In this document: piece by piece, positions 16,314 through 25,191 of the stretch
How positions within the stretch are numbered: position 1 is the first letter of the stretch
Layout of the letters: every line of letters begins with the position of its first letter
Source: Streptomyces sp. T12
GTDB taxonomy: Bacteria; Actinomycetota; Actinomycetes; Streptomycetales; Streptomycetaceae
Length of the DNA: 64,000 nucleotides
NCBI RefSeq assembly: GCF_028736035.1
Contig: NZ_CP117866.1
Location: 5,394,001 to 5,458,000, forward strand
Direction: 5' to 3'
Program-made: the position numbers and the translations under genes
The notes under the pieces: generated by a model
What the model was told of the DNA's origin: nothing
The model's input: the letters and a program-made list of their open reading frames with translations, nothing else
Databases searched by the model: none

Positions 16314-17963
16314 TCACTCCGGATTGCCCGTCGAGACCGTGAACTTCATCGTCGGCGGGTTCTCCGGGTCGATGTCCGTGCCCGCCTCGGGGGACTGGAC
16401 CAGCACCGTGCCTTCGCCGTACGTGTTCTCGTTCTTGGAGGTCGTTTCGTACTTCCAGTCGGCGGCCTTGAGGCACTCGACGACCGAAGGCCAGTACTGG
16501 TACGAGAAGTCCGGCATCCGCACCTGCTCGGGGTCGAGGTACGACTCCCGCGGCTCGGTGCACGTGGTCGTCTCGACCGTCCGCGAGCTGTCCCCGGCCC
16601 GGTATCCGGCCGCCTTCGTGGCCGGCGCCGACGTACTCGTGCCGTCCGCGCCCGGGTCGTCCTCGGTGCCGCCGCCGGTCAGCGTCAGGGCCGCGATCAG
16701 GCCGCCCACCGCGACGAGGGAGACGACGATCGAGCCGATGATCACCGCGCGGTTGTTCTTGCCGCCGCCCGAAGTGGTCCGCGGCTGGGGCGAGATGGTG
16801 TACGGCGGCGGGGTCGGGTGGCCCGGCTGCGGGGAGTACGCCGCCGGCGGCGGTGTCTGGTAGCCGGGCTGCTGCTGCGGGTAGCCGTACGACGGCGCGG
16901 GCGTCCCGGGCGGCGGGGTGCCGTACGGGTTCGGCGCGGGGGTCGGCGCCGAGGCCGGCTGGTACGGCGTCTGGACCGGGCCCCCGGGCGGCGGCGCCTG
17001 GCCGACCGGCGGGAACACCGAGGCGCCGACGCCCTGGCCGCTCTGCGTCTGAGAGCCCGGCACGATGCTCGGCGGGGCCGCCTGGAAGGACGCCGCCACG
17101 CGCAGGCATTCGTCGCGCATGGACTCGGCGCTCGGGAAGCGCTCGTTCGGGTTCTTCTTCAGGGCGCGGGCGACCAGCGCGTCCACGGCAGGCGGCAGGG
17201 CGCGGTTGATCGAGGACGGAGCGACCGGCTCCTCCTGCACATGTGCGTACGCGATCGCCAGCGGCGAGTCCGCCTCGAACGGCAGCCGCCCGGTGACGAG
17301 TTGGAACAGCATGATGCCGACCGAGTAGAGGTCGGAGCGGGCGTCCACCCCGCGGCCCAGCGCCTGCTCGGGCGAGAGGTACTGCGGCGTGCCCACCACC
17401 ATGCCGGTCTGTGTCATCGACGTCACACCGGACTGCATGGCGCGCGCGATGCCGAAGTCCATGACCTTGACCACGCCGCGCTTGTTCATCATCACGTTGC
17501 CCGGCTTGATGTCCCGGTGGACCAGGCCCATCTCGTGGCTGATCTCCAGCGCCGCGAGCACATCCGCGGTGATCTTCAGCGCCTTGTCGGCGGGCACCGC
17601 GCCGAACTGCCGTACGTCCTCGTCGAAGACCGAGCTGAGCGGCCGGCCCTCGATGTACTCCATGACGATGTACGGCGTCGTCATGCCGTCGACATCGTCC
17701 TCGCCGGTGTCGAAGACGGAGACGATATTGGTGTGCGTGAGCTTGGCCACGGCCTGGGCCTCGCGGCGGAAGCGCTCGCGGAACGCCTGCTCGCGGCCGA
17801 GTTCGGTGTGCAGGGTCTTGACCGCCACCTGCCGGTCGAGCACGGCGTCGTACGCGAGATGCACCGAGGCCATGCCGCCCTCGCCGAGCAAGTCGCGCAG
17901 CTGATAGCGGCCGCCGGCGAGCGCCCGCCCCGCGTACCGGCCCTGTGCGCCGTCCTGGCTCAT
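16314..17963 (-). CDS. Transmembrane Ser/Thr protein kinase with one PASTA domain
   Basis: This kinase has about 549 residues. Its N-terminal Hanks-type domain has the glycine loop GEGGMASV, lysine 49 (VAVKTL), HRDIKPGN, the DFG segment VMDFGIARA and the APE-equivalent SPEQALGRG. A Pro/Gln/Tyr-rich linker follows, then a membrane helix (AVIIGSIVVSLVAVGGLIAAL) and one extracellular PASTA-like repeat near the C-terminus (GTVLVQSPEAGTDIDPENPP). PASTA modules bind peptidoglycan fragments. The start at 17963 is chosen for GGGGGA upstream. It is divergent from a second kinase at 18316. Confidence 0.85.
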   Translation of the reverse strand: MSQDGAQGRYAGRALAGGRYQLRDLLGEGGMASVHLAYDAVLDRQVAVKTLHTELGREQAFRERFRREAQAVAKLTHTNIVSVFDTGEDDVDGMTTPYIVMEYIEGRPLSSVFDEDVRQFGAVPADKALKITADVLAALEISHEMGLVHRDIKPGNVMMNKRGVVKVMDFGIARAMQSGVTSMTQTGMVVGTPQYLSPEQALGRGVDARSDLYSVGIMLFQLVTGRLPFEADSPLAIAYAHVQEEPVAPSSINRALPPAVDALVARALKKNPNERFPSAESMRDECLRVAASFQAAPPSIVPGSQTQSGQGVGASVFPPVGQAPPPGGPVQTPYQPASAPTPAPNPYGTPPPGTPAPSYGYPQQQPGYQTPPPAAYSPQPGHPTPPPYTISPQPRTTSGGGKNNRAVIIGSIVVSLVAVGGLIAALTLTGGGTEDDPGADGTSTSAPATKAAGYRAGDSSRTVETTTCTEPRESYLDPEQVRMPDFSYQYWPSVVECLKAADWKYETTSKNENTYGEGTVLVQSPEAGTDIDPENPPTMKFTVSTGNPE

Positions 17964-18315
17964 GTGCTGCGTCCCCCGTAGCCTCTTAGGCGCCTGCGAC
18001 TGCCGTGGATCGGGTGTTCCCGAGTGATCCACGTGCTATTCCCGGCCAAGTCTGCCCCACGGCACTGACAGGTCAAGCGCGGTGCCCGTTCCGTGACCGT
18101 ACGCGAAAGAAGCGTCGCGGAAGAGTTACCGGGGCAGTACGGGCGGTACACAGAATTTGCACGAGCGGACGGGGTACCGGTTTGATGGCCGGTCCCTCTC
18201 CTTCCGGTTGGGGGCGGCCTTCTCGGACCGACGGCTTGCGCGGAGGCTGTAGCGTGGCCGACGGAGACCGTAACAACACCGCGCGCACCGCGGGCAGAAA
18301 CGACGGCGAGGACCG

Positions 18316-19869
18316 ATGGCACAGCAGCAGCGCGCTCAGGGCCCGTCCGACCCCGAGGCGGCTGGCGGCGGTATGTCAGACGCGCCGGAGATGTGGGGTA
18401 ATGGCGGACTTGTCGGGGACGGCCGTTATCGGCTGACCCGCAGACTCGGCCGGGGTGGCATGGCCGAGGTGTTCGCGGCCGAGGACGTGCGCCTCGGACG
18501 CACCGTGGCGGTCAAGCTGCTGCGCTCCGACCTCGCCGAGGACCCGGTGTCCAAGGCCCGCTTCACGCGCGAGGCCCAGTCGGTGGCCGGCCTCAACCAC
18601 CACGCGATCGTCGCCGTGTACGACTCTGGCGAGGACTTCGTGGGCGGCCACAGCGTGCCGTACATCGTGATGGAGATCGTCGAGGGGCGGACCATCCGCG
18701 ACCTGCTCCTCAACGCCGAAGCGCCCGGCCCCGAGCAGGCGTTGATCATCGTCTCCGGTGTCCTGGAGGCGCTCGCCTACTCGCACCAGCACGGCATCGT
18801 GCACCGCGACATCAAGCCCGCCAACGTCATCATCACGGACAACGGCGCCGTGAAGGTGATGGACTTCGGCATCGCCCGCGCCCTGCACGGCGCGCAGTCG
18901 ACGATGACGCAGACCGGCATGGTCATGGGCACCCCGCAGTACCTGTCGCCCGAGCAGGCGCTCGGCAAGGCGGTCGACCACCGCTCCGACCTGTACGCGA
19001 CGGGCTGCCTGCTCTACGAACTCCTCGCGCTGCGGCCGCCGTTCACCGGTGAGACCCCGCTGTCGGTGGTCTACCAGCACGTCCAGGACATCCCGACGCC
19101 CCCGTCCGAGTTCTCCGACGGCTGCCCGCCGGAGCTCGACGGCCTTGTCATGCGCTCGCTCGCCAAGGAGCCGGACGACCGGTTCCAGACGGCCGAGGAG
19201 ATGCGCGGCCTCGTCCAGTACGGCCTGCAGATGCTGTACGACCACGGCGGCCACACCGGCACCTGGAACACCGGCCCGGTGGCGATGCACGACGGCCGGC
19301 ACACCCCGGCGGCGGGCTTCGCGAACACGACCGTCATGGGGCACCCCTCGGACTCCGGCTCCGGGACGACGCAGATCCCGAAGCCGATCCTGCCCTCCGG
19401 GTACGGCGGCGGGGACGAGGGCGGCTTCGAGGGGCACGGGAACAAGGGCAGCGGTCGCGGCAAGCTGTGGATCCTCGCCGTCCTCGCGGTGATCGCGATC
19501 GCGGCGGGCGTCGCGCTGGCGCTCAAGGGCACCGGTTCGGACAACCCCGGCAACGACACCACGCAGACGCCCACCACCTCGCAGACCACCGACGAGGACA
19601 AGGCCAGCGAGACGCCGAGCGACGATCCGACCGAGGAGCCCACCGACACGGCCACGGACGACGGCACCGGCGCGGGCACCGACCCGGACTACACGCAGTC
19701 GTACGAGCCCTCGTACACGCCCACCGAGGAGCCGACCGAGGAGCCGACCACGGCCGAGCCGACCGAGGAGCCGACCACGGCCGAGCCGACCGAGGAGCCG
19801 ACGGAGGACCCCACGGAGGAGCCGTCGGATCCGCCGACGCTGCCGACACCGACCGACGACGGCGTCTGA
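18316..19869 (+). CDS. Transmembrane Ser/Thr protein kinase with Thr/Glu/Pro-rich extracellular tail
   Basis: This 517-residue kinase has GRGGMAEV, lysine 67 (VAVKLL), HRDIKPANV and VMDFGIARA. The TMTQTGMVMGTPQYLSPEQA activation segment is almost identical to the divergent neighbour, implying gene duplication. A membrane helix (LWILAVLAVIAIAAGVALAL) separates the kinase from a roughly 115-residue extracellular tail rich in TEEP repeats. It has no PASTA domain, so its input may differ from that of its sister. The ATG at 18316 follows GGCGAGGA. A hairpin lies just downstream. Confidence 0.85.
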   Translation: MAQQQRAQGPSDPEAAGGGMSDAPEMWGNGGLVGDGRYRLTRRLGRGGMAEVFAAEDVRLGRTVAVKLLRSDLAEDPVSKARFTREAQSVAGLNHHAIVAVYDSGEDFVGGHSVPYIVMEIVEGRTIRDLLLNAEAPGPEQALIIVSGVLEALAYSHQHGIVHRDIKPANVIITDNGAVKVMDFGIARALHGAQSTMTQTGMVMGTPQYLSPEQALGKAVDHRSDLYATGCLLYELLALRPPFTGETPLSVVYQHVQDIPTPPSEFSDGCPPELDGLVMRSLAKEPDDRFQTAEEMRGLVQYGLQMLYDHGGHTGTWNTGPVAMHDGRHTPAAGFANTTVMGHPSDSGSGTTQIPKPILPSGYGGGDEGGFEGHGNKGSGRGKLWILAVLAVIAIAAGVALALKGTGSDNPGNDTTQTPTTSQTTDEDKASETPSDDPTEEPTDTATDDGTGAGTDPDYTQSYEPSYTPTEEPTEEPTTAEPTEEPTTAEPTEEPTEDPTEEPSDPPTLPTPTDDGV

Positions 19870-19904
19870 CCGGCCTCACGGCACCGTCTCACTGAAGAAG
19901 CCAC

Positions 19905-19946
19905 CACGCGCGCGTGCGGCCCGGAAACGGGCTTCACGCGCGCGTG
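19905..19946. terminator. Terminator after the second kinase gene
   Basis: GCGCGCGTG-CGG-CCCG and CGGG-CTT-CACGCGCGC form a long interrupted stem with a GAAA loop, about 35 bases after the kinase stop. Confidence 0.7.
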
Positions 19947-20187
19947 CCATTTACCGGGACTGCCGAGTGGCCGGAATGCGCAGCCTCGAGTCGGTCGTAG
20001 CAGCGGACACGCTTCGTGATCGGCGGGCGGAATTTCCGGATTCTTCCGCCTTCGCGTACGTGCTCAGCGTCACACGGGATGAGTGATCTCGCCCTCGGTT
20101 GCTCTTCCCGTGACCTGGGTCACCGATATAACGTGCCGTTGTTCCGGCCCCCTGCAAGGCTGTGACCAGGACTTGTTCCGGACTTTC

Positions 20188-20218
20188 GCGATTTACTTGG
20201 AAATCCAAGCAAAATCGC
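20188..20218. promoter_or_regulatory. AT-rich composite dyad upstream of the second bkd operon
   Basis: GCGATTT and AAATCGC form outer arms, and CTTGG and CCAAG form inner arms around AAAT. This 31-bp element is strikingly AT-rich for the region. It lies about 185 bp before the E1 alpha start, within a 530-bp gap (19870-20402) that otherwise holds only the kinase terminator and the bkd leader. It could be an operator for an Lrp- or TetR-type regulator or an RNA hairpin. Confidence 0.45.
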
Positions 20219-20402
20219 AGGTCAGGAGGGGTTTCACAGAAATGTGGAGCACTGGGTAACGTGCCTTTTGCAGGGCGCTCGCCGGGGCACCTGTCACGCC
20301 TGTTCCCGTACGAGCCGCACCCACCCTGTGCGTCCGTAGGGCTGCAGGTGAGCCGCACTGGCACCCGGCGAACCCGGGAGCCGGACCGACGGAGGAGCAC
20401 AC

Positions 20403-21581
20403 GTGACCGTGGAGAGCACTGCCGCGCCAAAGCCGCGACGCAGCGCCGGTACCAAGAGCACGGCCGGCAAGCGCACGACCGCAAGGAAATCGCCAGGCAC
20501 CGACCCCGAACTGGTGCAGTTGCTGACGCCCGAGGGCAAGCGCGTCAAGAACGCCGAGTTCGACAAGTACGTCGCCGGCATCACCCCCGAAGAGCTCCGC
20601 GGCCTCTACCGCGACATGGTGCTCACCCGCCGCTTCGACGCCGAGGCCACCTCCCTGCAGCGCCAGGGCGAGCTGGGCCTGTGGGCGTCGCTGCTCGGCC
20701 AGGAGGCCGCCCAGATCGGCTCCGGCCGGGCCACCCGTGAGGACGACTACGTCTTCCCGACCTACCGCGAACACGGCGTCGCCTGGTGCCGCGGGGTCGA
20801 CCCGACCAACCTGCTCGGCATGTTCCGCGGTGTGAACAACGGCGGCTGGGACCCGAACAGCAACAACTTCCAGCTCTACACGATCGTCATCGGCTCCCAG
20901 ACGCTGCACGCGACCGGGTACGCCATGGGCATCGCCAAGGACGGCGCCGACAGCGCGGTGATCGCGTACTTCGGCGACGGCGCCTCCAGCCAGGGCGACG
21001 TGGCCGAATCGTTCACCTTCTCCGCGGTCTACAACGCCCCGGTCGTGTTCTTCTGCCAGAACAACCAGTGGGCGATCTCCGAGCCGACCGAGAAGCAGAC
21101 CCGCGTCCCGCTCTACCAGCGCGCGCAGGGCTTCGGCTTCCCGGGCGTGCGCGTCGACGGCAACGACGTCCTGGCCTGCCTGGCCGTGACGAAGTGGGCG
21201 CTGGAGCGCGCCCGCAGCGGCGAGGGGCCGACGCTGGTCGAGGCGTACACCTACCGCATGGGCGCCCACACCACCTCCGACGACCCGAGCAAGTACCGGG
21301 CCGACGAGGAGCGCGAGGCGTGGGAGGCGAAGGACCCGATCCTGCGTCTTCGCCGGTACCTGGAGGCCTCAAACCACGCGGACGAGGGATTCTTCACGGA
21401 ACTGGAGACGGAGTCCGAGGCGTTGGGCAAACGAGTGCGCGAAGCGGTCCGCGCCATGCCGGACCCGGACCACTTCGCCATCTTCGAGAACGTGTACGCG
21501 GACGGGCATGCGCTCGTCGACGAAGAGCGCGCCCAGTTCGCCGCCTACCAGGCGTCGTTCGCTGACGTAGAGGGGGCCTGA
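20403..21581 (+). CDS. bkdA: Branched-chain alpha-keto acid dehydrogenase E1 alpha subunit (operon 2)
   Basis: This 392-residue E1 alpha chain has the thiamine diphosphate motif GDGASSQGDVAES starting at residue 191 and ending QNN (219-221). It also has the phosphorylation-loop-like MGAHTTSDDPSKYR. A basic N-terminal extension (KPRRSAGTKSTAGKRTTARK) distinguishes it from the copy at 3490. GTG at 20403 is supported by GGAGGAG at 20391. It differs enough from operon 1 to be an old paralogue, and pyruvate as substrate cannot be excluded. It is followed at once by E1 beta. Confidence 0.85.
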   Translation: MTVESTAAPKPRRSAGTKSTAGKRTTARKSPGTDPELVQLLTPEGKRVKNAEFDKYVAGITPEELRGLYRDMVLTRRFDAEATSLQRQGELGLWASLLGQEAAQIGSGRATREDDYVFPTYREHGVAWCRGVDPTNLLGMFRGVNNGGWDPNSNNFQLYTIVIGSQTLHATGYAMGIAKDGADSAVIAYFGDGASSQGDVAESFTFSAVYNAPVVFFCQNNQWAISEPTEKQTRVPLYQRAQGFGFPGVRVDGNDVLACLAVTKWALERARSGEGPTLVEAYTYRMGAHTTSDDPSKYRADEEREAWEAKDPILRLRRYLEASNHADEGFFTELETESEALGKRVREAVRAMPDPDHFAIFENVYADGHALVDEERAQFAAYQASFADVEGA

Positions 21582-21582
21582 C

Positions 21583-22563
21583 ATGGCAGCGGAAAAGATG
21601 GCTCTGGCCAAGGCGATCAACGAGTCGCTGCGCCGCGCCCTGGACTCCGACCCCAAGGTCCTCATCATGGGCGAGGACGTCGGCAAGCTCGGCGGCGTCT
21701 TCCGGGTCACGGACGGCCTGCAGAAGGACTTCGGCGAGAGCCGCGTCATCGACACCCCGCTCGCCGAGTCGGGCATCGTCGGCACCGCGATCGGTCTCGC
21801 CCTGCGCGGCTACCGCCCCGTGGTGGAGATCCAGTTCGACGGCTTCGTCTTCCCGGCGTACGACCAGATCGTCACGCAGCTGGCCAAGATGCACGCGCGC
21901 TCGCTGGGCAAGGTCAAGCTCCCGGTCGTCGTCCGCATCCCCTACGGCGGCGGCATCGGCGCGGTGGAGCACCACTCGGAGTCCCCGGAGGCGCTGTTCG
22001 CGCACGTGGCGGGTCTGAAGATCGTCAGCCCCTCCAACCCGTCGGACGCGTACTGGATGATGCAGCAGGCCATCCAGAGCGACGACCCGGTGATCTTCTT
22101 CGAGCCGAAGCGGCGCTACTGGGACAAGGCCGAGGTCAACACGGAGGCGATCCCGGGCCCGCTGCACAAGGCGCGGGTCGTCCGCGAGGGCACGGACCTC
22201 ACCCTGGCCGCCTACGGCCCGATGGTGAAGCTGTGCCAGGAGGTCGCCGACGCGGCCGCCGAGGAAGGCCGGAACCTGGAGGTCCTGGACCTGCGTTCGG
22301 TCTCCCCGCTCGACTTCGACTCCATCCAGGCCTCCGTCGAGAAGACCCGCCGCCTGGTCGTGGTCCACGAGGCCCCGGTGTTCTTCGGCTCGGGCGCGGA
22401 GATCGCCGCCCGGATCACGGAGCGCTGCTTCTACCACCTGGAGGCCCCGGTGCTGCGGGTGGGCGGTTACCACGCCCCGTATCCGCCGGCGCGTCTGGAG
22501 GAGGAGTACCTGCCGGGCCTGGACCGGGTGCTCGACGCCGTCGACCGTGCCCTGGCGTACTGA
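21583..22563 (+). CDS. bkdB: Branched-chain alpha-keto acid dehydrogenase E1 beta subunit (operon 2)
   Basis: This 326-residue beta chain carries IMGEDVGKLGGVFRVTDGLQ, VRIPYGGGIGAVEHHSES and, in the transketolase C-terminal domain, VVVHEAPVFFGSGAEI. It starts one base after the E1 alpha stop. Together with the flanking genes it would decarboxylate branched-chain keto acids and reductively acylate the lipoyl group of E2. No adjacent E3 gene is seen in either operon, so dihydrolipoamide dehydrogenase must be supplied from elsewhere. Confidence 0.86.
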   Translation: MAAEKMALAKAINESLRRALDSDPKVLIMGEDVGKLGGVFRVTDGLQKDFGESRVIDTPLAESGIVGTAIGLALRGYRPVVEIQFDGFVFPAYDQIVTQLAKMHARSLGKVKLPVVVRIPYGGGIGAVEHHSESPEALFAHVAGLKIVSPSNPSDAYWMMQQAIQSDDPVIFFEPKRRYWDKAEVNTEAIPGPLHKARVVREGTDLTLAAYGPMVKLCQEVADAAAEEGRNLEVLDLRSVSPLDFDSIQASVEKTRRLVVVHEAPVFFGSGAEIAARITERCFYHLEAPVLRVGGYHAPYPPARLEEEYLPGLDRVLDAVDRALAY

Positions 22564-22573
22564 GGAGAGGGTC

Positions 22574-23992
22574 GTGACGACGATGACTGAAGCGTCCGTG
22601 CGCGAGTTCAAGATGCCCGACGTGGGCGAGGGACTCACCGAGGCCGAGATCCTCAAGTGGTACGTCCAGCCGGGCGACACGGTCACCGACGGTCAGGTGG
22701 TGTGCGAGGTCGAGACGGCCAAGGCGGCCGTCGAACTGCCCATCCCGTACGACGGGGTGGTCCGCGAGCTGCACTTCCCCGAGGGCACGACGGTGGACGT
22801 CGGTATGGCGATCATCGCGGTGGACGTGTCGGGCGGGACGGCCGCGGCCGGTGCCGAGGCGCCGGCCCAGGCTCCGGCTCCCGCCGAGAAGGCGCCGGAG
22901 GAGGCCAAGCCGCAGGGCCGCCAGCCGGTGCTGGTCGGCTACGGCGTGGCCGCGTCCTCGACCAAGCGCCGCCCGCGCAAGGGGGCCGACGTTCCGCGCC
23001 AGGAGCCCTCGACGGCGACGCAGGCCCTGCAGTCCGAGCTGAACGGCCACGGCCCCGCGGTAGCGGTGACGCCTCCCCGGCCGCTGGCGAAGCCGCCGGT
23101 GCGCAAGCTGGCGAAGGACCTGGGCGTCGACCTGGCCACGGTGACTCCCACCGGCCCCGACGGCATCATCACGCGCGAGGACGTCCACGCGGCGGTGGCC
23201 CCGCCGGCCCCGGCTCCCGAGCCGGTGTCCCAGCCCGCCCCGGTGGCCGCCCCGGCGGCTGCGTCGGCGCCGGTGGCCACGTACGACACGGCCCGCGAGA
23301 CCCGTATCCCGGTGAAGGGCGTCCGCAAGGCGACGGCGGCGGCGATGGTCGGCTCGGCGTTCACGGCGCCGCATGTCACGGAGTTCGTGACGGTGGACGT
23401 GACGCGCACGATGAAGCTGGTCGAGGAGCTCAAGCAGGACAAGGAGTTCGCGGGCCTGCGCGTGAACCCCCTGCTGCTGATCTCCAAGGCCCTGCTGGTC
23501 GCGATCAAGCGGAACCCTGACGTGAACGCGTCCTGGGACGAGGCGGCCCAGGAGATCGTGCAGAAGCACTACGTGAACCTGGGCATCGCGGCGGCGACCC
23601 CGCGCGGCCTGATCGTGCCGAACATCAAGGACGCCCACACCAAGACTCTCCCGCAACTGGCCGGGGCGCTGGGCGAGTTGGTATCCACGGCGAAGGAAGG
23701 CAAGACGTCCCCCGCCGCGATGCAGGGCGGCACCGTCACCATCACCAACGTCGGCGTCTTCGGCGTCGACACCGGCACGCCGATCCTCAACCCCGGCGAG
23801 TCCGCGATCCTCGCGGTCGGCGCGATCAAGCTCCAGCCGTGGGTCCACAAGGGCAAGGTGAAGCCGCGTCAGGTCACCACGCTGGCGCTCAGCTTCGACC
23901 ACCGTTTGGTGGACGGGGAGTTGGGTTCCAAGGTGCTGGCCGACGTGGCGGCGATCCTGGAGCAGCCCAAGCGGCTGATCACCTGGGCGTGA
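22574..23992 (+). CDS. bkdC: Dihydrolipoyl acyltransferase E2 of branched-chain keto acid dehydrogenase (operon 2)
   Basis: This 472-residue E2 has one lipoyl domain with lysine 50 in ETAKAAVE. An Ala/Pro linker follows, then a subunit-binding domain (KPPVRKLAKDLGVDLATVTP, about residues 175-210) and the catalytic domain with FDHRLVDGE. GTG 22574 is chosen because GGAG lies six bases upstream. ATG 22583 is too far from that site, and the frame's extension to 22547 overlaps E1 beta. A strong hairpin follows the stop, closing the three-gene operon. Confidence 0.86.
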   Translation: MTTMTEASVREFKMPDVGEGLTEAEILKWYVQPGDTVTDGQVVCEVETAKAAVELPIPYDGVVRELHFPEGTTVDVGMAIIAVDVSGGTAAAGAEAPAQAPAPAEKAPEEAKPQGRQPVLVGYGVAASSTKRRPRKGADVPRQEPSTATQALQSELNGHGPAVAVTPPRPLAKPPVRKLAKDLGVDLATVTPTGPDGIITREDVHAAVAPPAPAPEPVSQPAPVAAPAAASAPVATYDTARETRIPVKGVRKATAAAMVGSAFTAPHVTEFVTVDVTRTMKLVEELKQDKEFAGLRVNPLLLISKALLVAIKRNPDVNASWDEAAQEIVQKHYVNLGIAAATPRGLIVPNIKDAHTKTLPQLAGALGELVSTAKEGKTSPAAMQGGTVTITNVGVFGVDTGTPILNPGESAILAVGAIKLQPWVHKGKVKPRQVTTLALSFDHRLVDGELGSKVLADVAAILEQPKRLITWA

Positions 23993-24012
23993 GCCACCGG
24001 CGGTGACACGAA

Positions 24013-24046
24013 AAGGGGCGGCCACTGTCGAGTGGCCGCCCCCTTT
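24013..24046. terminator. Terminator of the second bkd operon
   Basis: AAGGGGCGGCCACT pairs with AGTGGCCGCCCC and TTT across a GTCG loop, with one extra C. It is followed by the convergent transpeptidase gene end. Confidence 0.85.
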
Positions 24047-24081
24047 CATTCACCGCGGGTGCAAGCGGGTGTCAGCCTGCG

Positions 24082-24984
24082 TCAGCTGATCCGGGCGTAG
24101 CCGTAGTTGATCAGCTTCTTCACGTCCGCGGTGCGGTTGTCCGCCGAGGAGGCGGTCAGGACGGCGCCCATCACCGACTCGCCGTTGAGCGTGGCGGCGA
24201 AGACGAGGCAGTACTTGGCCTCGGTGCCGGAGCCGGTCTTGATGCCGAGCGTGCCGTTCCAGCCGAGCAGCGTGTTGGTGTTGGTCCACGCCCCCATCGT
24301 GCGGGTGGAGCCGGAGCTCGTGATCGTCTTCGCCGTGTATGACTTGGTCTTCACGACGGCCTTGAAGGTGGTGCTCTTCATCGCGCTGCGGGCGAGGAGC
24401 GTCAGGTCCTTCGCCGACGAGTAGTTCGAGCCGTTGCTTATGCCGTCGAACGAGTCGAAGTGTGTGTTCGTCATGCCGAGGTTCTTGGCCATCGTGTTCA
24501 TCTTGGCGATGAAGTTCTTGGTGCGAGCCGAGACCGTCGTGCCGGTACCGAACTTGTCGGCGAGGGCCATCGCGGCATCACAGCCGGACGGCAGCATCAT
24601 CCCGTACAGCAGCTGACGAACGGTGACCTTGTCGCCGACGATCAGGTGGGCCGACGAGGGGTAGCCCTTGGCGACCATGTAGTCGCTGACGGCCTTCTTG
24701 ATCGTGACCTTGGTGTCCAGGTTCAGGTTCGACTGCGAGAGCACGACCTTCGCGGTCATGATCTTCGTCGTGGAGGCGGTGAGCCGGTGGGTGTTCTCGT
24801 ACTTCTTGAAGAGCGTGGCGCCGTTGGCGCTGTTCATCAGGAATCCGCTCTTGGCGGTGATGGTGGGCGTCGTCACGGCCTGCGCGGGAGCCGCGGTGAG
24901 AGCTCCGGTGGCGAGCACTGCGCCGGTCGTGACGGCGACGGCTGCGGCTCTGCGGAAGCGGAAGCCCTTAGTGGCGGTTATCAA
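24082..24984 (-). CDS. Secreted K15-type DD-transpeptidase / D-Ala-D-Ala carboxypeptidase
   Basis: This penicillin-binding protein of about 300 residues has a signal peptide ending near AQA-VTT (residue 36) and the three serine-DD-peptidase motifs: STTK with nucleophile Ser71, SGC in place of the usual SxN, and KTG. The SGC triad, with the nucleophile about 35 residues after cleavage, matches the Streptomyces K15 DD-transpeptidase as I recall it. It crosslinks or trims peptidoglycan outside the membrane. A TTG start at 24984, preceded by CGGGGT, gives MITATKGFRFRR. The longer frame to 25056 lacks a signal-like start. Confidence 0.82.
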   Translation of the reverse strand: MITATKGFRFRRAAAVAVTTGAVLATGALTAAPAQAVTTPTITAKSGFLMNSANGATLFKKYENTHRLTASTTKIMTAKVVLSQSNLNLDTKVTIKKAVSDYMVAKGYPSSAHLIVGDKVTVRQLLYGMMLPSGCDAAMALADKFGTGTTVSARTKNFIAKMNTMAKNLGMTNTHFDSFDGISNGSNYSSAKDLTLLARSAMKSTTFKAVVKTKSYTAKTITSSGSTRTMGAWTNTNTLLGWNGTLGIKTGSGTEAKYCLVFAATLNGESVMGAVLTASSADNRTADVKKLINYGYARIS

Positions 24985-25191
24985 CTGAAATACCCCGATT
25001 ACGTCGAATGCCCCAGTGTGCGGCCGAGTTGGAAGGGGAAGACAAGTGGGCCGCACATGTGTGACACGTAACTAGCACAGAAGGTTGTGCGACGGGTGTG
25101 GCGGGGCCCCGTGTCTGAGTCATGGTCAGGTTTCCCGTCCGGATGCTGGACGGACGCCCTCATGCGTACGTGTTGTATCTATGCTGTGGGC

